Part shown: positions 53,504-62,171 of the stretch, piece by piece
Numbering within the stretch: position 1 is the stretch's first letter
How the letters are laid out: the number at the start of each line of letters is the position of its first letter
Position numbers and translations under genes: made by a program
Origin: Herbiconiux sp. A18JL235
GTDB taxonomy: Bacteria > Actinomycetota > Actinomycetes > Actinomycetales > Microbacteriaceae
NCBI RefSeq assembly: GCF_040939305.1
Contig: NZ_CP162511.1
Span: 930,001 to 994,000, forward strand
Length of the DNA: 64,000 nucleotides
Direction of reading: 5' to 3'
Notes under the pieces: generated by a model
Seen by the model: the letters and a program-made list of their open reading frames with translations, nothing else
Told to the model about the DNA's origin: nothing
The model's database searches: none

Positions 53504-53995
53504 TCAGCCTTCGTCGGCCGCGTCTGCCTGCTCGAGGTGAAGCTCACGGAGCCGCCGCAGTGTCGCCCGGTTCACGCTCAGGTTGGTGAGTCCCGTCACC
53601 GTCATGACACCGGCCCAGGCCAGCTGCCACCACTTCTGCTGGGAGACGGCGTAGAACGCGAGCGCGATCACCGCGACGAACAGCACACTCGTGACGATCT
53701 GACTCACCCGAACCCGCCGCAGCTGCTTCTGCAGCGACGGCGTGACATCGGGGGGCCACGGTTCGCTCCACGTCTGCCGCAGCATCCAGACCACTCCCAC
53801 CGCCGCCAGGATGCTCGCCCCCACCAGCACCACCGCGCCCAGGATGCTCCACGGCGGGTACACGAGCAGCATGCCCCCGCCCACCGCCAGCACCGCCGCC
53901 CCGCCGACGGCCGCCCATCCTGCGGCCCGCGGACTGATTCGGTCGGTCATCGCCGTGCTCGTGCTCGTGCTCGTCGTCGATTCGTCATCCGCCAT
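53504..53995 (-). CDS. Small four-helix membrane protein
   Basis: 163 residues. Thr/Ser run (STTSTSTSTAMTD), two helices (about 28-70), a basic loop (LQKQLRRVRVSQ), two more helices (about 95-135) and a charged tail. The ATG at 53995 is chosen; it overlaps the end of the upstream gene by 11 bases, and a GTG 15 bases earlier is possible. Probably partner of the small membrane protein encoded just before it. No family recognised. Confidence 0.7.
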   Translation of the reverse strand: MADDESTTSTSTSTAMTDRISPRAAGWAAVGGAAVLAVGGGMLLVYPPWSILGAVVLVGASILAAVGVVWMLRQTWSEPWPPDVTPSLQKQLRRVRVSQIVTSVLFVAVIALAFYAVSQQKWWQLAWAGVMTVTGLTNLSVNRATLRRLRELHLEQADAADEG

Positions 53996-54272
53996 GGGTG
54001 TCGCACTCACTCCGAGCCGCTGCGCCCGCCTCCGACTCAGGGATGCGCTGCGCCCGTTCGAAAGCGCGGAGCCGCACTGCCTGCCACCCGAAGTGGGCCG
54101 CGACGACCGCGCATCCGACCGCCAGCAGCCAACCCCACGGTCGCCCCTCGCTATCGACCAACCACAGACTCACGGCGCCGAGGGCGATGACCCCGTTGGC
54201 GACGGCCGACCCCGCGAGCCCACGCGACGTGAACCCGCGATCCCAGTACCGATTGCGTGTGCCGACCCCCAT
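53985..54272 (-). CDS. Small membrane protein, 95 residues
   Basis: Starts MGVGTRNRYWDRGFTSRGLA. Two helices (about 20-40 and 47-65) and a charged, soluble end. It overlaps the following gene, forming a two-gene operon of small membrane proteins. Not recognised. Confidence 0.65.
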   Translation of the reverse strand: MGVGTRNRYWDRGFTSRGLAGSAVANGVIALGAVSLWLVDSEGRPWGWLLAVGCAVVAAHFGWQAVRLRAFERAQRIPESEAGAAARSECDTHGG

Positions 54273-54418
54273 GCCTGGACCTTACGACCCCATGCCCGCG
54301 CTGCACACCCCTAGCCCTTGCCGCATCGACGTAAGCCTCGAGGACGGAGCGGCGTCGGGGACACGCGCTTTCAGGCTGGCGCTCTCGTCATCGTCACCGC
54401 CGTGCGGGGAATGAGAAG

Positions 54419-54461
54419 GCCCCCTCGCCGGGACTGTTTGGGGCCAGGCCGGCGAGGGGGC
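54419..54461. terminator. Strong hairpin, probable terminator
   Basis: GCCCCCTCGCCGG (54419-54431) and its exact complement (54449-54461) with a 17-base loop. The 337-base gap around it (54273-54610) has no supported gene; beyond the hairpin, a small GGAG/CTCC stem is the only structure seen. Confidence 0.65.
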
Positions 54462-54610
54462 GATGTATCTGCGCCACGGAGTGGGTGCTCCGTCGAGGTC
54501 GCGACACCGTCGAGACCTTGTGACGTCATCGGGTCCGACCTGACGAATCTATCCGTCCGGTGATCGACGATCATCGAAAAGCGACGAATTCACCCGCCGC
54601 CTCACCCTTG

Positions 54611-55183
54611 TCAGGCGGGCGGGTCGACCGTGACTTCGAGTCCTGAACCGAGGGGGTTCGTCGCCCCACCGATCGTGAAGCTTCCTGCGATGAGGAAGAC
54701 GGCTCGCCGAGGATTGTCCGCAGCCCACTGGAAGTACAGGGCGATCACCACTGTGGCCCCGGCGGCGACGGTGAGGGGGCCGCTGAGCGTCAGGCCCGAC
54801 TGGTCGACGTCGGTGAAGCTGAAGGCGAAGTCGTCATTGACGACGTCTCCCAGCTCGCCGTTCGACTCTGCGACCTGGGCTTCGGTCGGGAGGGAGACGG
54901 CGTACGACTCGCTCGGGGTGACCTCTGCACCTTCGTCGGTCTGCGTCGCGGTGAGCACGATCGACAGCGTCTCTCCCGAGATGGCTGCGCCCGACGTGTT
55001 CGTGATGCGGATGACGCCTGCCACGATGTCGGAGCTGCGCAGCGCGATGAACGCTGCGGCGAAGTCGACGGTGATCGTCGTTCCCGAGGCCGCTGCCAGG
55101 GGAGTGCCCACCGCCAGCGCGACCACGGGCACCGACCAGGCGGCACCCTGCAAGACGGTGCGCCGGTCGAGCTCGCCGGTCAT
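54611..55183 (-). CDS. Tat-exported surface protein (paralogue 2), downstream of TatA
   Basis: 190 residues. Leader LDRRTVLQGAAWSVPVVALA followed by VGTPLAAAS, then a single Ig-like beta domain (GVIRITNTSGAAISGETLSIVL, LTLSGPLTVAAGATVVIALYFQW). No anchor. Start ATG overlaps the TAA of the tatA-like gene by one base (TAATG), so it is translated with that translocase subunit. This coupling argues that the TatA copy serves this substrate. Confidence 0.87.
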   Translation of the reverse strand: MTGELDRRTVLQGAAWSVPVVALAVGTPLAAASGTTITVDFAAAFIALRSSDIVAGVIRITNTSGAAISGETLSIVLTATQTDEGAEVTPSESYAVSLPTEAQVAESNGELGDVVNDDFAFSFTDVDQSGLTLSGPLTVAAGATVVIALYFQWAADNPRRAVFLIAGSFTIGGATNPLGSGLEVTVDPPA

Positions 55184-55533
55184 TACTTGCTCTCGCCCGT
55201 CGCAGAAGCCGGCGCGGGCACCGGAGCCGCGACCGGCTCGGCGGGGGCCGCAGGCGCTGCTGCGGCGGGTGCAGCTGGCGCGGGCGCGGCGGGCGCAGCG
55301 GGCGCGGGCGTCGCCGCAACTGCGGGAGCCGGCGTTGCCGCAGTCGGGGGAGTGGCGGTCGTCGCCGTCGACGGGTCTGCGTTCTCCTCCTTCATGGCCT
55401 TCGTCTCGTTCTTGAAGATGCGCATCGACTGGCCGAGACTCTTGCTGAGCGCCGGGAGCCTCGTCGCTCCGAACAGCAGCAGAATCACCACCAGAACGAT
55501 GATCAAGTGCCATCCGTTGAGGTTGCCGAGCAT
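55183..55533 (-). CDS. tatA: TatA-like twin-arginine translocase subunit
   Basis: 116 residues. One N-terminal helix with the TatA pattern WHLIIVLVVILLLFGATRLP, then the amphipathic helix LSKSLGQSMRIFKNETKAMK; the rest is a Pro/Ala-rich tail (about 60 residues, APAAPAAPAP repeats). ATG at 55533 has AAAGG nine bases upstream. It lies between signal peptidase I and a Tat substrate, not beside tatC, so it is probably an accessory or dedicated TatA rather than the housekeeping one. TatA versus TatB cannot be fully separated by eye. Confidence 0.88.
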   Translation of the reverse strand: MLGNLNGWHLIIVLVVILLLFGATRLPALSKSLGQSMRIFKNETKAMKEENADPSTATTATPPTAATPAPAVAATPAPAAPAAPAPAAPAAAAPAAPAEPVAAPVPAPASATGESK

Positions 55534-55595
55534 CGGATCCACCCTTTCCGTTGGTCCTCAGGTCGTCGAAGTCTACCCGAGCCGCCTCTCGGAGG

Positions 55596-56303
55596 TCAGA
55601 GAGATCTGAAACTTCCGAACGGGAACACCACCTGGAACACCTTCCCCACCACGCCCGACCGCTCGACCAGCCGCACGCATCCGTCTGTCGTCGCAGGCGC
55701 CCCGCGACACAGGGCGATGGAGTCGCTCGAGGCCGAACGATGGTCTCCGAGCACGAAGTACTCGCCTTCCGGAACGGTGTACTCGCCGAAACAGCGCAGG
55801 GATGCGGGGGTCGAGTCACAGTCGAGAGTGCCGGCCTCGAAGGGGAGGTTCTCGAACACATAAGTTTCGTCGAGCGGCTGACCGTCGACCAGGATGCGCC
55901 CCTCTGCGTCGCAGCACGACACTGTCTGGCCGGGCCCGGCTATCACTCGTTTCACGAGCGTGTGCCGATCGGAAGGGCCGATGCCCACCACGCCGCCGAG
56001 CCACCGCACGGCGGCTTTCAGCGGATTCGTCTCGGGCGCCGTCTCGCCATCCCACGCCTCGCTGGCGTCGAACACGATCACGTCGCCCGTGGTCGGCTCG
56101 GAACCGAGGTAGGCGAGCCGGTTGACGAGGATGCGGTCGCCCACCTCGAGCGTCTGCTCCATCGACCCGGAGGGTACGTAGTAGAGGCGAACGAGAAAGT
56201 TCTGCACGAGCGCGAGCACGATGAAGGCCGCGACGAGGTTCACGAAGGGGTTGCGCGCCAGCCGCCTGAGCTGGCTGGGGCGCTTCGCGGTGGTCGAGCT
56301 CAC
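55596..56303 (-). CDS. lepB: Signal peptidase I
   Basis: 235 residues. One membrane helix (about 20-38), then catalytic Ser47 in PSGSMEQTL, Lys118 in LVKRVIAGPGQ, and GDHRSASSDSI near 200. A CC pair (TVSCCDAEGR) and a further Cys pair (TLDCDSTPASLRC) lie in the periplasm-facing domain. It cleaves signal peptides of exported proteins. Promoter TAGCGT stands six bases before the GTG. First gene of the operon lepB-tatA-Tat substrate; divergent from another Tat substrate. Confidence 0.93.
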   Translation of the reverse strand: MSSTTAKRPSQLRRLARNPFVNLVAAFIVLALVQNFLVRLYYVPSGSMEQTLEVGDRILVNRLAYLGSEPTTGDVIVFDASEAWDGETAPETNPLKAAVRWLGGVVGIGPSDRHTLVKRVIAGPGQTVSCCDAEGRILVDGQPLDETYVFENLPFEAGTLDCDSTPASLRCFGEYTVPEGEYFVLGDHRSASSDSIALCRGAPATTDGCVRLVERSGVVGKVFQVVFPFGSFRSL

Positions 56304-56309
56304 ACGAGA

Positions 56310-56315
56310 ACGCTA
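56310..56315 (-). promoter_or_regulatory. -10 box of lepB-tatA operon (TAGCGT)
   Basis: ACGCTA on plus, TAGCGT on minus, six bases before the GTG at 56303. Confidence 0.55.
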
Positions 56316-56465
56316 GCCGATCGAGGCGGTCGATCTCCGGAGGTGATTTCGGGGGTGAAAAGAACCGCCCCTATAAGAGGACTGTGGAGAACTGGCCCTA
56401 GCGTCGAATTCGCGACATCTTCGACCCGGTTCGCGACAAGCCCACAACCCACGGGGGATACACCT

Positions 56466-57167
56466 ATGACTCAGAACACTCCTGACTTCCCGAGCTCCGA
56501 GGCCACCGAGACCGCACCTCGCGGCCTCACCCGCCGCCAGGTCGCCGTCGGCGCCGCCTGGGCCGCGCCCGTCATCGCGCTCGCTGCTGCCACGCCGCTT
56601 GCCGCTGCGAGCGGTGGCGGACCGTCCGACGCGACCTCGATCTCCGGCGCCACCTCGACGGTCAGCACCAACCCGTCGACCGTCGTTCCGGGTGAGTACC
56701 CGGGCGTGCAGGTCACCTCGGCCTTCACCAACGGCTACCTGCAGATCAGCAACATCATCGGCACCTGGGAGACGGGTATCCTCCGCCTCGACATCAACAA
56801 CGCAGCCGGCGGCACCTCCACGGCGCGCTCGATCGTCGACCAGAACGGTGCCACCGTTCCCACCGGCGCCTCGGCCATCGGCCGCACCTACGTTGCTGGC
56901 GGCCTCGTGTGGACCGTCACGGCCTCCTCGAGCACCCTCCTCACCCTCACCGCTCCGTCGCAGACCGTCGCGGCCCCCGGCCCGGTCACTTACCCGGCAC
57001 CGGCGTTCACGGTGAAGGCCACCTACAACGGCACCTGGGAGCAGGACGACGAGGGCCAGTGGCCCGTCTACTCGGCGTCGTACGTCGTCTCGGCGGGCAA
57101 CGTCGCCGGCGGCGGCGGTGCTACCGGCACCTTCCCGTCCGACCCGTACGCCCCGCCCGTCGGCTGA
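56466..57167 (+). CDS. Tat-exported surface protein (paralogue 3)
   Basis: 233 residues. Leader LTRRQVAVGAAWAAPVIALA then AATPLAAAS. The mature domain is Ser/Thr/Gly-rich beta structure (GVQVTSAFTNGYLQISNI, AGGLVWTVTASSSTLLTLTA, FTVKATYNGTW) and ends in Pro/Tyr-rich DPYAPPVG. Same leader class as the proteins at 47446 and 54611. Good ribosome site GGGGGA and a strong terminator after it suggest a well-expressed single gene. Divergent from the lepB-tatA operon. Confidence 0.87.
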   Translation: MTQNTPDFPSSEATETAPRGLTRRQVAVGAAWAAPVIALAAATPLAAASGGGPSDATSISGATSTVSTNPSTVVPGEYPGVQVTSAFTNGYLQISNIIGTWETGILRLDINNAAGGTSTARSIVDQNGATVPTGASAIGRTYVAGGLVWTVTASSSTLLTLTAPSQTVAAPGPVTYPAPAFTVKATYNGTWEQDDEGQWPVYSASYVVSAGNVAGGGGATGTFPSDPYAPPVG

Positions 57168-57173
57168 TCGTTT

Positions 57174-57216
57174 CGATGAAGGCTCCGTCGCGTACACCGC
57201 GGCGGAGCCTTCATCG
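57174..57216 (+). terminator. Terminator of Tat-exported protein gene
   Basis: CGATGAAGGCTCCG (57174-57187) and its exact complement (57203-57216), 14-bp stem, starting seven bases after the stop codon. The rest of the gap to 57523 is lower in GC; no gene or clear promoter seen there, only an isolated TTGACA at 57392. Confidence 0.75.
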
Positions 57217-57523
57217 TGTCGTGCCGTTGATCCGCGAAGCTCCCGCTCGGAGTGAAAGCTCCTCGCTCAGATCACTCTGTCGAACGCCGTTGAACGGTCG
57301 AGGCTGACGTCTTGCGGGTGCCTCATATTGAGCACAGTTCCACCGCTGATTCCGTGCTTCCAGAATCATTACTAGCTGGCATGAACGTGGGTTGACAGTC
57401 TCCTTGTAGCACCGAAGCCGGAGCTGCAAGGCATCTGTGAGCCCATCACGATTGCCATCGTTCCTAAGCTGGCACAGGAGCCACTAACCTGTCACAAAGA
57501 CACGTGTCGATGGGGGCGGGCGT

Positions 57524-60500
57524 ATGCGAGGTAACACAGGGGCGCGGCGATGGTGGAGCATCGCTGCCGGTAGTTTTAGTGCACTCCTAGTGGCAACGCT
57601 GATGTCCGCATCGCCGGCCACCGCGCACACCCTCGAGTCGGAAGCGAACGCGGTTTCGGTGCAGCTGCAAGGAACGGTGACCGGAGGTGGGGTTGATGCG
57701 CCACGCCTTGAAGGTGTACGCGTTGTCCTGACGGACAATGCGTATGACTCGGAAGTTGGATCGACTCTGACCTCCGCGTCCGGGCAGTACTCTTTCTCAA
57801 ACGTCTTGGCCGACGGACGAAGCTTCACTATCACCGCGACGCCTCCAAGCGGTAGTCCGTACGTGGCAACCACAGTGCGCCCGGTTGTACCCGATCCCAC
57901 GGGCGACAACATCGTCGGCATATCCATGCCGGTCGGTGCGAGTATTCAGGGCACGGTGAGCCTTACGAACGGCGGAAGTCCGGAGGGCGCCATCGTGACC
58001 GTGGCAAGGTCATCCCGACCGGTCGCGACGCGCACTGTGCAGGCGGGCGGGGCCTTCAACGTCGTGGGGCTTGCTGCGGGTGATTACCGCGTCAGCGCGA
58101 CGCTTCCGGGTAACGGGCCGGCCGCGGTCGACGTCCCAGGCGTCGTCCTCGGCCAAGACTATGACGTCGATCTCGAGCTTCAGTCGCCTGGGGTGCTTTC
58201 CGGCACAGTCACGTCCTCAGCGGATGGGGAGCCAATCGCCGGCGTCTCAGTCAGTAGAGCCGATCAGACTGCGCAAACGGATAGTGATGGGAACTACGTA
58301 CTCGCTGGAGCTAAGACCGGTGCGTATACCGTTTACTTCACCGACAACGTCGGAGCATATCTCGACCTCACTACCGCTCCGGTCGCAGTCCAGACCGCGC
58401 AGGCGGTAGACCTCGACGTCGAACTCGAGCCGGCAGCGATCATTACAGGAATCGTCAGGGATTCAGCAGGTGCCCCCTTGCCTGGCGTCACGGTGACGAG
58501 CGATGAGTTTGGTCGCCCGGCGCAGGCGCTGAGCGATTTCGAGGGACGCTACCGTCTGGCGGGTGTCCCGGCAGGTACTTACCAGCTCGTTGGGCGACCA
58601 TCCGAGGAGCCAGCAAGTTCCACGAGTGTTGAGACAGCTGGCCCGACAGTGACCGTTGAGCCCGGTCAGACACTGGACGGAGTCGACTTCGCTCTGGACG
58701 CCTTCAGTGTGATATCTGGCACTTTGACGCGATCTGCCCCTGTGGAGGGTGACTTGACGAAGTTCTCCGTCATGTTCATCTCGCTGGAGCAGTTCTCGGA
58801 AGAGAACCACACGGCGCGGCGCCGAACGGTGCATCCAGACGCTTCCGGCCGCTACGAAATCAAGGTGCCACCGGGCAAGTACCTCATTCGCATCACCCCG
58901 CCCTGGAATGGCAACGAGTATGAAACGACATACGACATCAACTGGTGGCAGCACATACGAGGAGATTTCGATTATGAATACCCCGACTCCTCTTTGAGTT
59001 CGGGTACGAAGATCCTCGTGGTCGAGCGCAACTCGTCGGCAGACTTGGACCTGAACATCGATAGGGGTAGCCCGTTCTCGACAGTGCCAGACCCGGTCAT
59101 CCAGGGTAAGGCGACACCCGGAAACACCCTCTCAGTTGCGGCAGGGTCGTGGAGCCCGCAACCCACGACAGTCAAGTACGAATGGCGTCGCGATAATGTT
59201 CCGATTCCTGGTGCCACGACACTCACATACGTCGTGACCGATGCCGATGTCGACAGAGAGCTGACCTTCGCCGTGTCGGCGACCCTGGGGTCCGGGCAGG
59301 ACACCAGGGTGTCGCAGGAGATCATCCCTTCTCGTGAACTCTCGCCGACCCCGGAACCTGTGATCAGTGGCGTGCCGCGAGTCGGAGGTAAGTTGACCGC
59401 GAATCCAGGTACCTGGGGACCCGAGCCTGTCTCGCTCGCCTATCAGTGGAATCGTAACGGCGCGGCAATCGGCGGGGCTACGGGGGCGAGCTACACCGTT
59501 CAGCAGACCGACGAGGCTCAGAAGATCACCGTTGTGGTCACTGGTAGCAAAGCTGGCTATCCCTCCAAATCGATAACATCGAAGCCAGTAACGATTGAGC
59601 GCACAGCGCCGTCGGTGGAGAGAATCGCGGGAGCTGACCGGTACGAGGGTTCCGCCCTCATCTCGAAGACGCTAGCTCCGGACGGTTCGCGTCTCGTGTA
59701 CGTTGCCAGCGGTGAGATTTTCCCGGATTCACTGAGCGGGTCGGCTATCGCTGCACAGCGCAACGCCCCCCTCCTGCTTGCTACGAGGACATCTGTGCCG
59801 GATACTGTCGCGGCGGAGCTCGCGCGTCTTGCGCCGGCCGATGTAGTCGTGCTCGGGGGGGAGAACACACTTACTCCGGCCGTGGTCGATCAGCTGCGCG
59901 GCATCGTGCCCGACGCGGTGATTACGCGCATCGGGGGCGCGGACCGCTATGAGATGTCTCGAAACCTCATCGCGCACCCGAAATTCGGAGCCGCCCCCTC
60001 TTCAAAGATCTTCGTGGCCACCGGTCGAACGTTCCCCGACGCCCTCAGTGCGTCGCCTGCAGCTGCTTTGCATGACTCGCCGGTGTTGCTCGTCGATGGG
60101 ACTCAAACCTCACTGAACGATAGCGAAAAGGCGCTTTTGAAGAATCGGGGGGTCACATCGGTTATCACCTTTGGGGGGCCGGCCAGCCTGACTCCCGCCC
60201 TCATAACGGGCTTCGCGCGAACCGGGGCATACGTGACCAAGATCACCGGCGCCGACCGGTACGCCGTCTCTCTGAACACCGCTAAGAAATACTTTCCCAC
60301 GAAGTTTCAGCGTGACACCGCGTATGTCGCAGCCGGAGCCAACTTCCCCGACGCGCTCACAGGCGGCGTCCTAGCGGGATCCGGCAGGGCGGCACCCATC
60401 CTCCTCGCGCAGACGCAGTGCGTCGGTTCAGGTGTGAATGACCAGATACTCGGCATGGGTGCCAAAAAGGCTGTCATTCTGGGTGGCCCTAACAGTGTCG

Positions 60501-60535
60501 CATTCACGCAGTTCCCATTCCCCACGTGTAGCTGA
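57524..60535 (+). CDS. Secreted surface protein: regulatory-like beta domains, Ig-like domains and three CWB2 repeats
   Basis: 1003 residues. Signal peptide ending ATAHT (about 35). About four carboxypeptidase-regulatory-like domains (50-420; e.g. GIVRDSAGAPLPGVTVTSDE, LEGVRVVLTDN). Two Ig-like repeats (about 520-690; KYEWRRDNVPIPGATTLTY and AYQWNRNGAAIGGATGASYT). Three cell-wall-binding type 2 repeats start near 700 (RIAGADRYEGS), 802 (RIGGADRYEMS) and 906 (KITGADRYAVS). CWB2 repeats hold proteins non-covalently to wall polymers, which fits the capsule cluster nearby. Codon use is visibly less GC-biased than in the first 57 kb, suggesting transfer. Confidence 0.92.
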   Translation: MRGNTGARRWWSIAAGSFSALLVATLMSASPATAHTLESEANAVSVQLQGTVTGGGVDAPRLEGVRVVLTDNAYDSEVGSTLTSASGQYSFSNVLADGRSFTITATPPSGSPYVATTVRPVVPDPTGDNIVGISMPVGASIQGTVSLTNGGSPEGAIVTVARSSRPVATRTVQAGGAFNVVGLAAGDYRVSATLPGNGPAAVDVPGVVLGQDYDVDLELQSPGVLSGTVTSSADGEPIAGVSVSRADQTAQTDSDGNYVLAGAKTGAYTVYFTDNVGAYLDLTTAPVAVQTAQAVDLDVELEPAAIITGIVRDSAGAPLPGVTVTSDEFGRPAQALSDFEGRYRLAGVPAGTYQLVGRPSEEPASSTSVETAGPTVTVEPGQTLDGVDFALDAFSVISGTLTRSAPVEGDLTKFSVMFISLEQFSEENHTARRRTVHPDASGRYEIKVPPGKYLIRITPPWNGNEYETTYDINWWQHIRGDFDYEYPDSSLSSGTKILVVERNSSADLDLNIDRGSPFSTVPDPVIQGKATPGNTLSVAAGSWSPQPTTVKYEWRRDNVPIPGATTLTYVVTDADVDRELTFAVSATLGSGQDTRVSQEIIPSRELSPTPEPVISGVPRVGGKLTANPGTWGPEPVSLAYQWNRNGAAIGGATGASYTVQQTDEAQKITVVVTGSKAGYPSKSITSKPVTIERTAPSVERIAGADRYEGSALISKTLAPDGSRLVYVASGEIFPDSLSGSAIAAQRNAPLLLATRTSVPDTVAAELARLAPADVVVLGGENTLTPAVVDQLRGIVPDAVITRIGGADRYEMSRNLIAHPKFGAAPSSKIFVATGRTFPDALSASPAAALHDSPVLLVDGTQTSLNDSEKALLKNRGVTSVITFGGPASLTPALITGFARTGAYVTKITGADRYAVSLNTAKKYFPTKFQRDTAYVAAGANFPDALTGGVLAGSGRAAPILLAQTQCVGSGVNDQILGMGAKKAVILGGPNSVAFTQFPFPTCS

Positions 60536-60622
60536 TACGCCGCCGAGTCGGGTTCCACCGTCTCCTCAGTAAACTTAGCGACCAGCGCCGCCTCTAGCCG
60601 TGACTGCGAGGAGCATGGCGCT

Positions 60623-60916
60623 GTGGGATGGACCTTGTTGCACGGCTGCTTTGGGCCAACACACTCGCGTCGGATCCTGGGCTGGTCAATCTCGGATCGG
60701 GTCACCGCGGAAATCGTCGTCGACGCCCAAGAGATGGCACGCTGGCGTCGCCGTCCCAAGCCTGGGATCTTGGTTCAGGCGGACCGCGGAGCGCAATCCA
60801 TCAGCTGGCTCTTCGGGCACCGTTTGCGCCTTGCCGTGCTGCTCGGGTCTATGAGTAGAGTCGGCTTAAGCGTCGACAACGCGCGCATCGAGAGCTTCTG
60901 GTCGTCTCGATCCTGA
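60623..60916 (+). pseudogene. Remnant of IS3-family transposase (OrfB, integrase core)
   Basis: A reading frame with RRILGWSISDRVTAEIVVDA, WRRRPKPGILVQADRGAQS and VGLSVDNARIESFW corresponds to the rve core of IS3-type OrfB (RRVVGWS..., HSDRGSQY, SYDNAxAESF). HSDRG has become QADRG, and the frame ends shortly after. The N-terminal half, orfA and terminal inverted repeats are not seen. The rest of the 495-base gap 60536-61030 shows nothing else. Confidence 0.75.
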
Positions 60917-61030
60917 TCGCATCCCTCTCCCCGTATCTCGCCCTCGCGGTCCTACTTCACTTCGCCGTCTGTTTGGCTATCCGACGGTCAACGAAGTTGT
61001 TCGCGGGACGTTGAGGAGATGAGCCACCGC

Positions 61031-62146
61031 TCAGTGGAGCGCGGTTTCCGATCGAACGAGCCCAGAATCGACCATCTGACTGAGGGCGCTCGTAACCAGG
61101 AGTGCGGAGTCCGTGTCTTCCGGCTCGCCGTGGCGGTCGACGACGAATTCAGTGATTTGTGTAGGCGTCCTCGGGCTCACGAGAGCGTCCCAGATGGCGG
61201 GCCCTATGCCGTTTAGAACAAGTACGCTGCGCCCCCTCAGCGCTACGTATTCCCCCTCGAGCTCGAGTTGATCTAACACCGTCTCACGAACGAACTCGCC
61301 CGCGCCAAGGCGGTGATGAGGCCCATCGTCAGCTATCAGGTTCCAGGATGATTCTCTCGACGGCTTGATGAGATCAGGTACCACAACGGGCACATCATTT
61401 GCCTCACGATATCTCAGTCGCCTGACCCCGCCGACGCTATCGATGAGCCCTGCCACGCGCTGGAGAGGGCGTGGCAGCTCGGGGAGATAGCTCAATTCCG
61501 GGACGAGCGACACAAGCGCGTCCCGCATCGAGACGTCGCTGACCTCCGGCGGACCGGTGTAAGTTTCGCTCCGGTCGAGCAGCACAATCGCTGCTATACG
61601 GAGTGCGGTTGAGGGAATCGGCAGGAGGTCGAGCTCGCCCGGGGCGATCTGAGTCTTGACCTGCGGCGCTGCTCGATCCTCGATGATCGAGAGGGGCTTC
61701 CGATAAGGATAGACAATACCGTTCGAATCAATTCCGACCGTTTCGTCAGTGACGTAGCCGTAGTGTCTACCGAGTGCTCGCGCCAGGGTCGTCTTGCCTC
61801 GCCCTGAGGGGCCGACGAATGCAACGACACGACCGTCTGGTAAAGCCACACCACAGGCGTGAATCATGACCAGATCGGACTTACGCTGTTCGATCGCGGT
61901 CAGCGTCACGCGGGTCGACAATGCGGCAGCCAACGAACTGAAGTCCTGCGCAGTCACGTCTGCCGACGCGGGGGCTAACGCGGCCGAGATCGAGGTCTCA
62001 GCAGGCTCATGTGTCAGAGTCGATGCCCACAGCTCCGAAAGCCGGTTCGCGTCGTCTTCGGAGATGCTCTTCTCGAACTGGAGACCAACCACGGCCCCTA
62101 GCGCACTGATTGCAATGGCCCCGTCCATTTCGTCAGAATATCTCAT
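61031..62146 (-). CDS. HPr-kinase-like/PqqD-domain protein of the polysaccharide cluster
   Basis: 371 residues. The middle (about 90-250) resembles HprK-type kinases: MIHACGVALPDGRVVAFVGP with P-loop GPSGRGKTTLARAL, followed by YVTDETVGID. The C-terminal ~90 residues (ALRGRSVLVLNGIGPAIWDALV...ITEFVVDRHGEPEDT...SALSQMVDSGLV) resemble PqqD. Such fusions occur in exopolysaccharide and peptide-modification clusters; a protein target is unknown. Start ATG at 62146, 26 bases after the phosphatase stop. Third gene after BY-kinase and phosphatase, so probably co-transcribed. Confidence 0.78.
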   Translation of the reverse strand: MRYSDEMDGAIAISALGAVVGLQFEKSISEDDANRLSELWASTLTHEPAETSISAALAPASADVTAQDFSSLAAALSTRVTLTAIEQRKSDLVMIHACGVALPDGRVVAFVGPSGRGKTTLARALGRHYGYVTDETVGIDSNGIVYPYRKPLSIIEDRAAPQVKTQIAPGELDLLPIPSTALRIAAIVLLDRSETYTGPPEVSDVSMRDALVSLVPELSYLPELPRPLQRVAGLIDSVGGVRRLRYREANDVPVVVPDLIKPSRESSWNLIADDGPHHRLGAGEFVRETVLDQLELEGEYVALRGRSVLVLNGIGPAIWDALVSPRTPTQITEFVVDRHGEPEDTDSALLVTSALSQMVDSGLVRSETALH

Positions 62147-62171
62147 ACGCAACGGCGACCAGCGGCACCGG

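Noticed and set aside
60536..61030. Complete insertion sequence
   Set aside because: Only the core of an IS3-type OrfB is recognisable; no start region, orfA or terminal inverted repeats were found.
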